This document shows, one piece after another, positions 25,136 to 32,757 of a stretch of 64,000 nucleotides of DNA (the stretch's first letter is position 1; each line of letters opens with the position of its first letter). The position numbers and the translations under genes are program-made. This stretch comes from Turicimonas muris (GTDB taxonomy: Bacteria; Pseudomonadota; Gammaproteobacteria; Burkholderiales; Burkholderiaceae_F): contig NZ_NHMP01000007.1 in NCBI RefSeq assembly GCF_002221595.1, positions 43,868 to 107,867 on the forward strand, given 5' to 3'. The notes under the pieces are model-generated. The model had not been told where the DNA came from. It did no database searches and saw only the letters and a program-made list of their open reading frames with translations.

Positions 25136-25462
25136 TTATTGAGCTTTTGCTAAAGCAGCGTTGACGGCAGCAATAATACCCTTGGAAGAGTTTGTAGCGC
25201 CAGCGATTGTTTCGAGGCCCTTTGTACCGTCATTCTTAACGATTTCAGGGATCAGGTTATCAATCGGGGCCTGAATAATCATGTCTGTTTCTGTGTGCTT
25301 CAAGACCTTAACGTCAGCAACTTTACCGCCTTTAACCGTAACAGCAACGGTAATTTTGCCGTGGTTGCCTTCACCTTCGCCTTCGAAAGTGCCATCTTTG
25401 TATGCTGCCTGAGCAGCAGTCATAAGACCAACGCTAGCTAACAAAAGTACTAATTTTTTCAT
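25136..25462 (-). CDS. Periplasmic FMN-binding domain protein
   Basis: This 108-residue exported protein has a signal peptide (residues 1-20) and a single FMN_bind domain (PF04205-type). The segment ETIAGATNSS contains the flavinylation-type motif, with T90 as the likely site of covalent FMN attachment by ApbE. Such small flavoproteins pass electrons to periplasmic reductases. It is transcribed alone, with its own terminator. A functional link to the flavoprotein reductase at 46902 is possible but only inferred. Confidence 0.88.
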   Translation of the reverse strand: MKKLVLLLASVGLMTAAQAAYKDGTFEGEGEGNHGKITVAVTVKGGKVADVKVLKHTETDMIIQAPIDNLIPEIVKNDGTKGLETIAGATNSSKGIIAAVNAALAKAQ

Positions 25463-25494
25463 CGGAAAATCTCCATACTTGAAATAAATTTTGT

Positions 25495-25514
25495 TTAGAG
25501 CATCAATACTCTAA
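25495..25514. promoter_or_regulatory. Inverted repeat upstream of the FMN-binding protein gene
   Basis: TTAGAG at 25495-25500 and CTCTAA at 25509-25514 form a palindromic site about 35 bases before the start codon. It looks like an operator, but it does not match FNR or Fur consensus. The regulator is unknown. Confidence 0.4.
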
Positions 25515-25606
25515 CCGCAATAATTTTATCTATTTTTTGAGGAGATACCATTTTTCAAACTACAAGTTGAACTGAAAAGAAAAAAGATGTGTTCTCAATT
25601 GTATTT

Positions 25607-26554
25607 TTATGGAACTACATTTTTCAGCATATCTTCCACCATGGCATCGAGCAGATATCTCGGCTCCCAACCCCACTCTGTCTCCGCACAGCTCTGATCC
25701 ATGAAATCAGGCCAGCTCTCTGCAATTCCTTGACGAAGAGGATCAATTTGGTATTCGATTTGGAAGTCGGGTATATGTCTTCTTATTGCTTCGGCTATTT
25801 CTTTCGGAGTAAAACTCATGGCCGTGACATTGAAGCTGTTTCGATGAACTAACTTTGCAGAATCCGCCTCCATAATCTCTATTGCGGCCCGTATGGCATC
25901 CGGCATATACATGAAGTCCATTTTTGTGTCTGGTCCAATCGGACAAACAAACTTTTCCCCTTCGACAGCTGAATAGAAAATATCAACCGCATAGTCGGTT
26001 GTACCCCCTCCGGGAGGAGTTGTGTAAGAGATTAGGCCCGGGAACCTAACGCTTCTGGTATCAACACCGAATCTTTTGAAGTAATAGTCTGAAAGCAACT
26101 CTCCGGTTACCTTGCTTACGCCATAAATCGTCGTCGGCCTCATGACGCAGTCCTGAGGCGTGTTGACCTTTGGAGAGCTCGGCCCGAAAGCACCGATAGA
26201 ACTTGGCGTAAATACCGCACAGTTGTATTTTCGAGCAACTTCAAGAACATTTAGCAAACCGTCAATGCCGACGTGCCAGGCGTTTACCGGATCCTTTTCT
26301 GCGGTTGCTGAAAGAACGGCTGCTAGATTGTAGATAGTGTCAATTTGATATGTCTCGACAATCTTCTCGAGCGCATCTCGATCAAGAATATCAATTTCTA
26401 CGGAAGGTCCGGTCTTTTGTAAATATTCCGGCACTGATCTTCGTTTTGTGTAGCCGGCATAGACAGTACCGGACTTACCTAAATGTTCTCTCAATGCGGC
26501 CGTTAATTCTGTTCCTATTTGACCGGTTGAACCGATTATTAATACATTTCTCAT
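25607..26554 (-). CDS. L-threonine 3-dehydrogenase, SDR (epimerase-like) type
   Basis: The 315-residue enzyme would oxidise L-threonine to 2-amino-3-ketobutyrate with NAD. The dinucleotide motif GSTGQIG is at residues 8-14 and the catalytic YGVSK appears as TTIYGVSKVTGE. The segments FPGLISYTTPPGGGTTDYAVDIFY and DFMYMPDAIRA separate this family from sugar epimerases. Its stop lies about 40 bases after a weakly T-rich stretch. It follows a TauE-like gene by 11 bases on the same strand. Confidence 0.87.
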   Translation of the reverse strand: MRNVLIIGSTGQIGTELTAALREHLGKSGTVYAGYTKRRSVPEYLQKTGPSVEIDILDRDALEKIVETYQIDTIYNLAAVLSATAEKDPVNAWHVGIDGLLNVLEVARKYNCAVFTPSSIGAFGPSSPKVNTPQDCVMRPTTIYGVSKVTGELLSDYYFKRFGVDTRSVRFPGLISYTTPPGGGTTDYAVDIFYSAVEGEKFVCPIGPDTKMDFMYMPDAIRAAIEIMEADSAKLVHRNSFNVTAMSFTPKEIAEAIRRHIPDFQIEYQIDPLRQGIAESWPDFMDQSCAETEWGWEPRYLLDAMVEDMLKNVVP

Positions 26555-26565
26555 GGGTTAGGTTT

Positions 26566-27324
26566 CTAAAAGAATCTGTAAATAAGGGAGCCCATTAATA
26601 GGACAAGGACAACATACAAAATATTTCGTACGAACTTACTTCCGATTTTAATCGCATAGTAGGCCCCTACTCTGTTTCCAATCATGCTGGAAATTGCGCA
26701 TGGAATTGCAATGGAATAAATAACGGAGCCACCGGCTGCAAAAGCCAGGTATGCACCGAAGTTAGCCGCCAAATTAAAAACTTTAGCCGTCCCCGAAGCC
26801 TGCACCATCCCCATCTTTAAAAAAACATGGAGTGCAATTAAAAAGAATGTACCTGCACCGGGACCGAAAAATCCTTCATAAAGGCCGACGATTGTCCCGA
26901 TTAAGCAAACTCGAAGCCAGAAACCTTTTTTAGGCATTTCTCCTTCATCAAGTTTGAAGCCGCCGGAAAAGATAGTCAGCAAAATTGCCAAAGGCAGCAT
27001 GATGACAATAACTTTTCCCATCATTTCATCAGGAACGAGCAACGCGAGCTTACCACCCGTTATCGACCCTATCATAGATGTGAGGATGCCGACCGGAACA
27101 ACTCTCATTAGGATTAAGTTGCCACGCCAAAAAGTCCAAATAGCGGCTAAAGAACCGATACTTGTTGCAAGTTTTCCGGTACCGAGAGCCATGTGCGGAG
27201 GAACTCCGCACAGTAAGAGAGATGGAACGGTGACAAAACCTGCGCCGCCCGCAATTGAGTCTATAAAGCCGGCCACAAAAAAGGCCAAAACACAAATAAC
27301 TATGACAGTGAAAGAGACTTCCAT
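26566..27324 (-). CDS. TauE/SafE family sulfite/anion exporter
   Basis: This 252-residue membrane protein has about eight hydrophobic helices and the family repeats FIDSIAGGAGFVTVPSLL near the N-terminus and GLYEGFFGPGAGTFFLIAL in the second half. Members export sulfite, sulfoacetate or other small anions. The substrate here is not readable. It is probably co-transcribed with the threonine dehydrogenase gene downstream. Confidence 0.9.
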   Translation of the reverse strand: MEVSFTVIVICVLAFFVAGFIDSIAGGAGFVTVPSLLLCGVPPHMALGTGKLATSIGSLAAIWTFWRGNLILMRVVPVGILTSMIGSITGGKLALLVPDEMMGKVIVIMLPLAILLTIFSGGFKLDEGEMPKKGFWLRVCLIGTIVGLYEGFFGPGAGTFFLIALHVFLKMGMVQASGTAKVFNLAANFGAYLAFAAGGSVIYSIAIPCAISSMIGNRVGAYYAIKIGSKFVRNILYVVLVLLMGSLIYRFF

Positions 27325-27460
27325 CCTTTTCTCCTTTGTGTCTTTTATTTTTGTGGATTGTAATACTAATGTAATAAAAGAAATCTTTTGTTGCTTATTT
27401 CAGGAGAAAAAATTTTATCGTCACTCTCGTTATAGACCTAGGCGGCCAAGAGAATTAGGA

Positions 27461-27910
27461 CTATGGCGTTACGGCAAAGAAATAAATACAAGCAGTTATC
27501 AAGATACCGATGATGATTGCCAAAATCCAATTTAAGAAATTAGGTTTCGGACGCGTACTGAATTTCTCTAACTCCTGAGAACACTTAGGGCAAAACGTTG
27601 CACTCACCTTCCCGTTCACTACTTTAGCTTTAGGAATGATCCGTTCACCGCAATGAGGACACTTAACTTTCAAATCAACTGACGTCGGGTCCGCAGAAAC
27701 ATTCTGTTGACGATGGTAAAGCGTGATGTTGTAAGGCTTATCTTCAATTAAAGTAAATTCAACAATATCTTTTAGGACAGGAGAATAGCCGGTACTTAAT
27801 TGGTCGCTGGAGAAAGTAAAAATATTATTTTTCCCACAGTTAATCTCTCCCATGTTGCCATTGTCTATAACTTCAGTGACAACGCCTTTGAGTGTAACTT
27901 CGTTATCCAT
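27461..27910 (-). CDS. Uncharacterised OB-like/zinc-ribbon membrane-anchored protein
   Basis: This 149-residue protein is not a recognised family. Its first 65 residues look like a cold-shock-type OB fold (GVVTEVIDNGNMGEINC, IFTFSSDQL, VLKDIVEFTLIED). A four-cysteine zinc ribbon follows (KCPHCGER ... FCPKCSQE), and then one C-terminal membrane helix (WILAIIIGILITACIYFF). This would place the OB fold and ribbon on one side of the inner membrane, most likely cytoplasmic. It sits between TauE and CDF genes on the same strand. Confidence 0.65.
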   Translation of the reverse strand: MDNEVTLKGVVTEVIDNGNMGEINCGKNNIFTFSSDQLSTGYSPVLKDIVEFTLIEDKPYNITLYHRQQNVSADPTSVDLKVKCPHCGERIIPKAKVVNGKVSATFCPKCSQELEKFSTRPKPNFLNWILAIIIGILITACIYFFAVTP

Positions 27911-27937
27911 ATTCTTTCTTCCTTTATTATTTGCCGC

Positions 27938-28852
27938 TCAGGCATGCTCCTCTTCTTCAGGCTGAATAGTCACGTGAGTAATTCCAAATTTAGCTTCCAG
28001 TTGATTCCTTGCGATGCTCAGAATCTCCGGCCATTTCTGGAAATCCGAAATGGTTACGTGAGCGGAAAGAGCTATTTCGTTTCCATCCATATTCCACACA
28101 TGAAGATCATGCACAGACTTCACGCCAGGTACCTCTTCCAGCGTTGTTCCGACTTCCTCGTAAGAAATGTCCTCCGGGACACCGTCAAGCAAGAGTCGGA
28201 GAGACTTTTTGATGATGGAGTATGAAGAGTTCAGAATCAAGCAGCTCACGAACATGGAAAGGATCGGGTCAGCTTGAATAGGACCGCCGAAATAAATGAT
28301 TAAGCCGGCCAGAATAGCGGCAATTGAACCTAACAGGTCGCCCATTACATGCAGCAGAGCCGCTCGTGTATTTAAATTCTTAGAATCGTGAGAAAGAATC
28401 CAAGCAACCAAAATATTAACAAGCAAACCGATGGAGGCCACGATAAAGACGCTGCCGCCTTCAACGGGCTGCGGATTTGCCAATCGTTCGACTGCTTCAT
28501 AAAAAATCCAACCGACCACGAAGAACATCACGATGCCGTTAATTAACGCCGCGACAACTTCCATTTTGGCGTACCCATAGGAGTATTTAACACTTGCTGC
28601 CTTTTGAGCCATGACACTAGCAGCAAAAGCAAACAGCAAAGAAGCCGAGTCAGTCACCATATGACCGGCATCGGACAACAGAGCCAAAGAATTGGCCAAG
28701 TAGCCACCGATGATTTCCACCACGGCAAAACCCAAGGTCAAAGCGGATGCAAAGGCAAGGAGCTTTTTAGAAGATGATGTGTTTTTATGTATATAAGCTG
28801 AATCCCCTTTTTTATGGGACAACAACTCTGTATTTTTTAATGTATCGCTCAT
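27938..28852 (-). CDS. Cation diffusion facilitator metal exporter (CzcD/ZitB-like)
   Basis: The 304-residue protein is a proton-driven exporter for Zn(II) or similar metals. Six membrane helices carry the HxxxD metal sites SDAGHMVTD and HVMGDLLGS, and a cytoplasmic ferredoxin-like C-terminal domain contains SVHDLHVWNMDG. A His-containing loop and the His/Glu-rich C-terminus (QPEEEEHA) also fit zinc handling. Confidence 0.93.
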   Translation of the reverse strand: MSDTLKNTELLSHKKGDSAYIHKNTSSSKKLLAFASALTLGFAVVEIIGGYLANSLALLSDAGHMVTDSASLLFAFAASVMAQKAASVKYSYGYAKMEVVAALINGIVMFFVVGWIFYEAVERLANPQPVEGGSVFIVASIGLLVNILVAWILSHDSKNLNTRAALLHVMGDLLGSIAAILAGLIIYFGGPIQADPILSMFVSCLILNSSYSIIKKSLRLLLDGVPEDISYEEVGTTLEEVPGVKSVHDLHVWNMDGNEIALSAHVTISDFQKWPEILSIARNQLEAKFGITHVTIQPEEEEHA

Positions 28853-28939
28853 AATTCAGCCAGCAATTATGTTTTTTCCTCTATTCAACAATGTTAGGAA
28901 GAAAGCGTAATCTTACGGCGAATTACGAGTACAAAATGG

Positions 28940-29632
28940 TCAATGATCAGAAATTTCGTGTACTACCGGAAACGGCAAATCGGCGAGAGTCATCCCGAAA
29001 CCCTCCAGTAATTGATGAAGCAACGACAATTCTTCAGCCTTAGTCAGCTTATTTTTCTTGGATTCAAGAAATTTTTCCACGACCTTAACCAGAACTTCTT
29101 TACTTTCATGCGAAGAGAGACGGCGAATAAGATCTTCTGTGCATTCGCAGCATCTTTTGAGAAGTCCTACACCCAAAATACTGATTAAGGTTTCTTCGAA
29201 ACAGTCTTTATTATAGCTAAAGGCTTTCTTTCTGCCGATAAACGGCATCACTAAGAAGAAAGTTCCAATGCCTAAGCTGCACGGAACAACGGTTCTTCCC
29301 AACAAAGAATTCGGAATATCTAAAAGGGCCAACAAGACGCCTGCCAAAATAAAGCCGGCGCCGATTAACCACATCATCAGAGCATCTGAAAGGAACTCCA
29401 TTCTTCCCCAGCTGCTGACATAAGCTTGAATTCTATCTATCTGATTTGCGACATGAAGAGCCTGGGCGTGCGTATAACCGGCTTCACGCTCAATCATTCC
29501 GATATGAATGGAATCCAAATAATCCCATTCTTTTCTAGTTACTCTATCCGGAGACTTTATAAGCTTTAAAAGCAAATGGGCGAACTTAAGACCTTCGTCC
29601 GTCTCTTCCTGGACGTAATGCTGCTCTGTCAT
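28940..29632 (-). CDS. Uncharacterised protein with two central membrane helices
   Basis: I do not recognise this 230-residue protein. Two hydrophobic helices (about residues 84-105 and 111-130) separate a cytoplasmic-looking, charged N-terminal part from a C-terminal part with a CCEC cysteine cluster and helical segments. I chose the ATG at 29632; the frame extends two codons to a TTG at 29638 without a better ribosome-binding site. It is alone, 87 bases downstream of the CDF start on the same strand. Confidence 0.6.
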   Translation of the reverse strand: MTEQHYVQEETDEGLKFAHLLLKLIKSPDRVTRKEWDYLDSIHIGMIEREAGYTHAQALHVANQIDRIQAYVSSWGRMEFLSDALMMWLIGAGFILAGVLLALLDIPNSLLGRTVVPCSLGIGTFFLVMPFIGRKKAFSYNKDCFEETLISILGVGLLKRCCECTEDLIRRLSSHESKEVLVKVVEKFLESKKNKLTKAEELSLLHQLLEGFGMTLADLPFPVVHEISDH

Positions 29633-29793
29633 GACCAAAATATTTTTCTAAAAGTAAGAGAATTTTAGCAAGTAAGAAACACCGAAAAAAATTCAAGACA
29701 TAGAACTCCTTTTGGGTGCGTATTTGCAATAGAAAATCATCCGTAATTTAACAAATGCATACCTTTTTTTAGATAACTATTCTTAGGGTTTAC

Positions 29794-29822
29794 TTTACTT
29801 TTTTTCGGGTTTGTTCTAGTAT
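29794..29822 (+). promoter_or_regulatory. Promoter of the structured RNA
   Basis: TTTACT at 29794-29799 and TAGTAT at 29817-29822 are spaced by 17 bases, predicting a start near 29829, exactly before the first hairpin. Confidence 0.65.
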
Positions 29823-29828
29823 TTCGTT

Positions 29829-30004
29829 CGAGGGACTTATTTATCCCTCACTCCTTGGGATTTGAGGTTACCAAGCTGAGAATTTTCTTTCCGGACTGCT
29901 CAAACAGTCTGAAGTAAATTCCACTTGGATTTGAGGATTGAGTTCCCGTTAACTCTGTGGAACATATGCCGCTCGACACTTTATGTGCGGGTGGCTCTTT
30001 TTTT
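29829..30004 (+). ncRNA. Structured non-coding RNA of unknown family
   Basis: About 175 bases lie between a good promoter and an intrinsic terminator. Visible stems are: H1 GAGGGA/TCCCTC (29830-29849); H2 CTTGG/CCAAG (29854-29875); H3 GAATTT...GACTG/CAGTC...AAATTC (29880-29921); H4 TTCCAC/GTGGAA (29919-29962) containing GAGTT/AACTC; and the terminator stem GCCGCTCG.../...CGGGTGGC (29968-29994) followed by TCTTTTTTT. H3 and H4 compete for three bases. GGATTTGAGG occurs twice (29858-29867, 29927-29936) and six GGA triplets are present. It does not fold by eye as 6S, 4.5S, RNase P or tmRNA. No open frame of quality crosses it. Confidence 0.65.
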
Positions 30005-30182
30005 CGTTTTTCTTCGTTTTTCGAGGTCGTATTTCTGGACTTTTTCCGATAAAAAACTCGCCTTGTTCAGCAACGCATTGACGGAAAAAGAGAAAAAATT
30101 TAGGCGCTCCAGAACCTTAAAATTCCCAAAACGCCTCAAGAATTAACCTTCCTCCAGGAGGAAAGGAAGGCTCCTAAATTTT

Positions 30183-30476
30183 TTAATTGTTTCGTTGCTT
30201 TTCCGGACAAAGTGCCGGTGTTCCATACATAGGAAGGACCGGCGGGAAGGAAATAATATCGTCATCAGACATTTGCATCAGTGCCTCCGGACCATCCTCA
30301 GCACTGTGATAAGCGTAATTCAGCTTTGCATAGACGTTAATGATGCCCTCATCCAAAATCTCTTTGACTTCCTCAGGACTGTCTTCAATTTCGGCAATCA
30401 AATCTTGCAGGGCCTCAAGGGCGTCCGTTAAGGTTGCTACGCTCCATTCTGCATCGTACTTTTTTTCATCGCTCAT
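30183..30476 (-). CDS. Small acidic protein of unknown function
   Basis: I do not recognise this 97-residue protein. It is acidic and mostly helical (TLTDALEALQDLIAEIEDSPEEVKEILDEG), with a Pro-rich C-terminal segment (FPPVLPMYGTPALCPEK). It has no signal peptide or membrane helix. It follows a GNAT acetyltransferase gene by about 40 bases on the same strand. A stem (CCTTCC/GGAAGG near 30147-30170) lies just after its stop. Confidence 0.6.
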   Translation of the reverse strand: MSDEKKYDAEWSVATLTDALEALQDLIAEIEDSPEEVKEILDEGIINVYAKLNYAYHSAEDGPEALMQMSDDDIISFPPVLPMYGTPALCPEKQRNN

Positions 30477-30518
30477 GACTATTTCCAGTTAAGAGAAGAA
30501 TTATCGAATTACGTCATT

Positions 30519-31067
30519 CTAATTCGCTTCGACGGACGAAGTCGGTGCATCCGCATCACCAGGCTGAAGAACTCGTTGATAAACCAACGTATCGAGCCAG
30601 CGGCCCAATTTCCAACCGACTGATTTCAATTCTCCGACTCTCTCAAATTTGCAATTCTCATGAAGAGCGATTGCTACTTTGTTTTCTTTATCGCCGATAT
30701 AAGCAATCATCTGACGATAGCCCTTGCTTTCACACTCTGCGATCAGTGCTGTAAGGAGCTGCGTTCCTACTCCGTCGCCTTGAGCTTCCGGATGGACAAA
30801 AACGAAGTCACGGACAGTATTAACATATCCCTGCTCCGGACTAAACGGTAAAACATAAGCAAATCCTACAACCTCTCCGGAAACTTCAGCTACAAAACAA
30901 GGACAATGATGCTCTTCAGCATATTCTCTTGTTCTTTCGATATCCTTAGAAGAGGGTAACTGCAAATCTAAGCTGCCCGTTCCCATCACCACAATCTGAC
31001 TATAGAGACACAGCATCGGCTCTATGTCGTCTTTGCTTGCATTTCTGATTGATACTTCGAGACTCAC
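30519..31067 (-). CDS. GNAT family N-acetyltransferase (phosphinothricin acetyltransferase-like)
   Basis: This 182-residue GNAT enzyme has the fold of phosphinothricin and methionine sulfoximine acetyltransferases: IRNASKDDIEPMLCLYSQIV at the start, VVGFAYVLPF, and the acetyl-CoA loop VHPEAQGDGVGTQLL (Q/R-x-x-G-x-G/A). A GTG start follows a strong AGGAGG. The substrate is not predictable from sequence alone. The acidic protein gene lies downstream. Confidence 0.85.
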   Translation of the reverse strand: MSLEVSIRNASKDDIEPMLCLYSQIVVMGTGSLDLQLPSSKDIERTREYAEEHHCPCFVAEVSGEVVGFAYVLPFSPEQGYVNTVRDFVFVHPEAQGDGVGTQLLTALIAECESKGYRQMIAYIGDKENKVAIALHENCKFERVGELKSVGWKLGRWLDTLVYQRVLQPGDADAPTSSVEAN

Positions 31068-31329
31068 TTTTTCCTCCTGTAATGCAAAACATTCTAAGAA
31101 GAATTTGTTACAAAAAACAGATCCTCACACCTGAATAGGTACCGATACTGCGTTAGATCCAACCGATTTTTGAATCTTTCTCTGTTTGGGGAATTCGTCA
31201 ATTTTTTTAACCGACTCAGTGCTAAAAATAAAGTTAACCTTTTCCCAAATTCAAAAAAGTTCTGTTCTCTTGTCTTTTGAGTTTCTTTCTCTCCTACAAT
31301 TTTGAGCACAGACTAAAAAGAGGAAAGAT

Positions 31330-32400
31330 ATGGCAGGTTCAAGTATCGGTAAATTGTTGGTAGTCACAAATTTCGGAGAGTCTCATGGCCCGGCTATCGG
31401 TGCCGTTCTCGACGGAGTTCCTCCCGGGATGAAGCTGGATGTCAACGATATTCAAGTAGAACTTGACAGAAGGAAACCTGGAACCTCCAGACACGTTACG
31501 CAACGAAAAGAAAGCGATACGGTTGAAATTCTTTCCGGCCTCTACAACGGTGTAACGACCGGTACTCCTATCGGCCTTCTTATTCGGAACGAAGACCAAA
31601 AAAGCAAAGACTATTCTGAAATTGCAAATCTTTACCGACCGGCTCATGCCGACTGGACATACGCTCAAAAATACGGAATCCGCGATCCAAGAGGGGGCGG
31701 ACGCAGTTCTGCCCGTCTGACTGCTCCGACGGTGGCCGCCGGTGCAATCGCCAAGAAATGGCTGAAAGACCAGTTCAATATCAATATTCAAGCATGCTTG
31801 ATCCAATTAGGAAATATTGAACTGCCCATTAATGATTGGAAAGAGGTCGATCAAAATAGCTTCTTCTGCGCAGATAAAGAAATCATTTCTCAATTGGAAA
31901 ATTTCATGGATAGTCTCAGGAAATCCGGAGATTCCGCCGGCGGAAAAGTTTTTGTTAAAGCTGAAAACGTTCCCGTTGGAATCGGTCAGCCTATTTATGA
32001 CCGACTGGATGCAGAATTGGCATTCGCCTTTATGGGACTCAATGCCGTTAAAGGAGTTGAAATCGGAGAAGGCATCAAAGCGGCGAGATTAAAAGGCAGC
32101 CAAAACGCCGATCAAATGGACTCTAAGGCTAAGGATCATTTTTTGAGCAATCATTCCGGCGGCATCTTAGGAGGGATTTCTACCGGCCAAACGGTTTATG
32201 CAACCGTTTCCATCAAACCTACCCCTTCCATCCGCTTGCCCTTAGCAACGTTGAATTCTCAGATGCAAGATACAACGGTGAGTACAAAAGGCAGACATGA
32301 CCCTTGTGTCTCGATTAGAGCCGTTCCGGTACTTGAGGCTCTTATGGCCCTTGTTCTCATGGACCTGATTCTTCAAAACCACGCTCAGACCGGATGGTAA
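31330..32400 (+). CDS. aroC: Chorismate synthase
   Basis: AroC converts 5-enolpyruvylshikimate-3-phosphate to chorismate using reduced FMN, the last shared step of aromatic biosynthesis. The 356-residue length is normal. Family signatures are GESHGPAIGAVLDGVPPG, the GGGRSSARLT stretch and the C-terminal GRHDPCVSIRAVPV. It is transcribed alone from an AT-rich upstream region (31068-31329) in which I saw no other gene, and ends at a terminator. Confidence 0.97.
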   Translation: MAGSSIGKLLVVTNFGESHGPAIGAVLDGVPPGMKLDVNDIQVELDRRKPGTSRHVTQRKESDTVEILSGLYNGVTTGTPIGLLIRNEDQKSKDYSEIANLYRPAHADWTYAQKYGIRDPRGGGRSSARLTAPTVAAGAIAKKWLKDQFNINIQACLIQLGNIELPINDWKEVDQNSFFCADKEIISQLENFMDSLRKSGDSAGGKVFVKAENVPVGIGQPIYDRLDAELAFAFMGLNAVKGVEIGEGIKAARLKGSQNADQMDSKAKDHFLSNHSGGILGGISTGQTVYATVSIKPTPSIRLPLATLNSQMQDTTVSTKGRHDPCVSIRAVPVLEALMALVLMDLILQNHAQTGW

Positions 32401-32412
32401 AAGCCAAAGTTT

Positions 32413-32445
32413 GACCTCTGCTGAATCAACAGTCAGAGGTCTTTT
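32413..32445 (+). terminator. Intrinsic terminator after aroC
   Basis: GACCTCTG at 32413-32420 pairs with CAGAGGTC at 32434-32441, followed by TTTT. It lies between convergent aroC and the Cys-rich peptide gene and may serve both. Confidence 0.8.
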
Positions 32446-32454
32446 CCAGCAAAA

Positions 32455-32661
32455 TTACTTAGAACAGCCGCATCCGCAGTCAGTTGCAGCTTCGACTTCT
32501 GCGTCCATCAATGCTTCGGTTTCCAGCTGTTCTTTTTCTTCTTTTGCTTCTTTCTTGGATTTGGTAGAACAACAGCAACCGCAGTCGGTAGCTGCCTCAA
32601 CTTCTGCATCCATGAGTGCTTCGGTTTCTACTTGTTCCTTTAACTCTTCTTTCTTGCTCAT
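32455..32661 (-). CDS. Small cysteine-rich protein with internal duplication
   Basis: This 68-residue protein contains the same about 24-residue unit twice (residues 9-32 and 44-67), spaced by 35 residues. The unit is E-Q-x-E-T-E-A-L-M-D-A-E-V-E-A-A-T-D followed by CGCxCS. The DNA of the two units differs mainly at third codon positions, so the protein sequence is under selection. A GGAG ribosome-binding site precedes the ATG. The acidic helix plus clustered cysteines suggests metal binding, which is inference. No known family was recognised. Confidence 0.75.
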   Translation of the reverse strand: MSKKEELKEQVETEALMDAEVEAATDCGCCCSTKSKKEAKEEKEQLETEALMDAEVEAATDCGCGCSK

Positions 32662-32757
32662 CGGAAAATCTCCTACACAGTTAGATTATCTATATTGATT
32701 GTGCAGGAGAAAGTTCGGATCATTGGACAAAATGCACAAAAATGAGACCTTGAAGGA

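Noticed and set aside
29829..30004. Identification of the structured RNA as 6S RNA
   Set aside because: 6S forms one long hairpin with a central bubble and paired ends. Here several separate hairpins are seen and the ends do not pair.
29925..30146. 73-codon plus frame across the structured RNA
   Set aside because: It starts at TTG inside a stem, runs through the terminator and encodes a low-quality, Phe/Arg-rich sequence.
31094..31309. 71-codon minus frame upstream of aroC
   Set aside because: It has no ribosome-binding site and no recognisable domain, and occupies the aroC promoter region.
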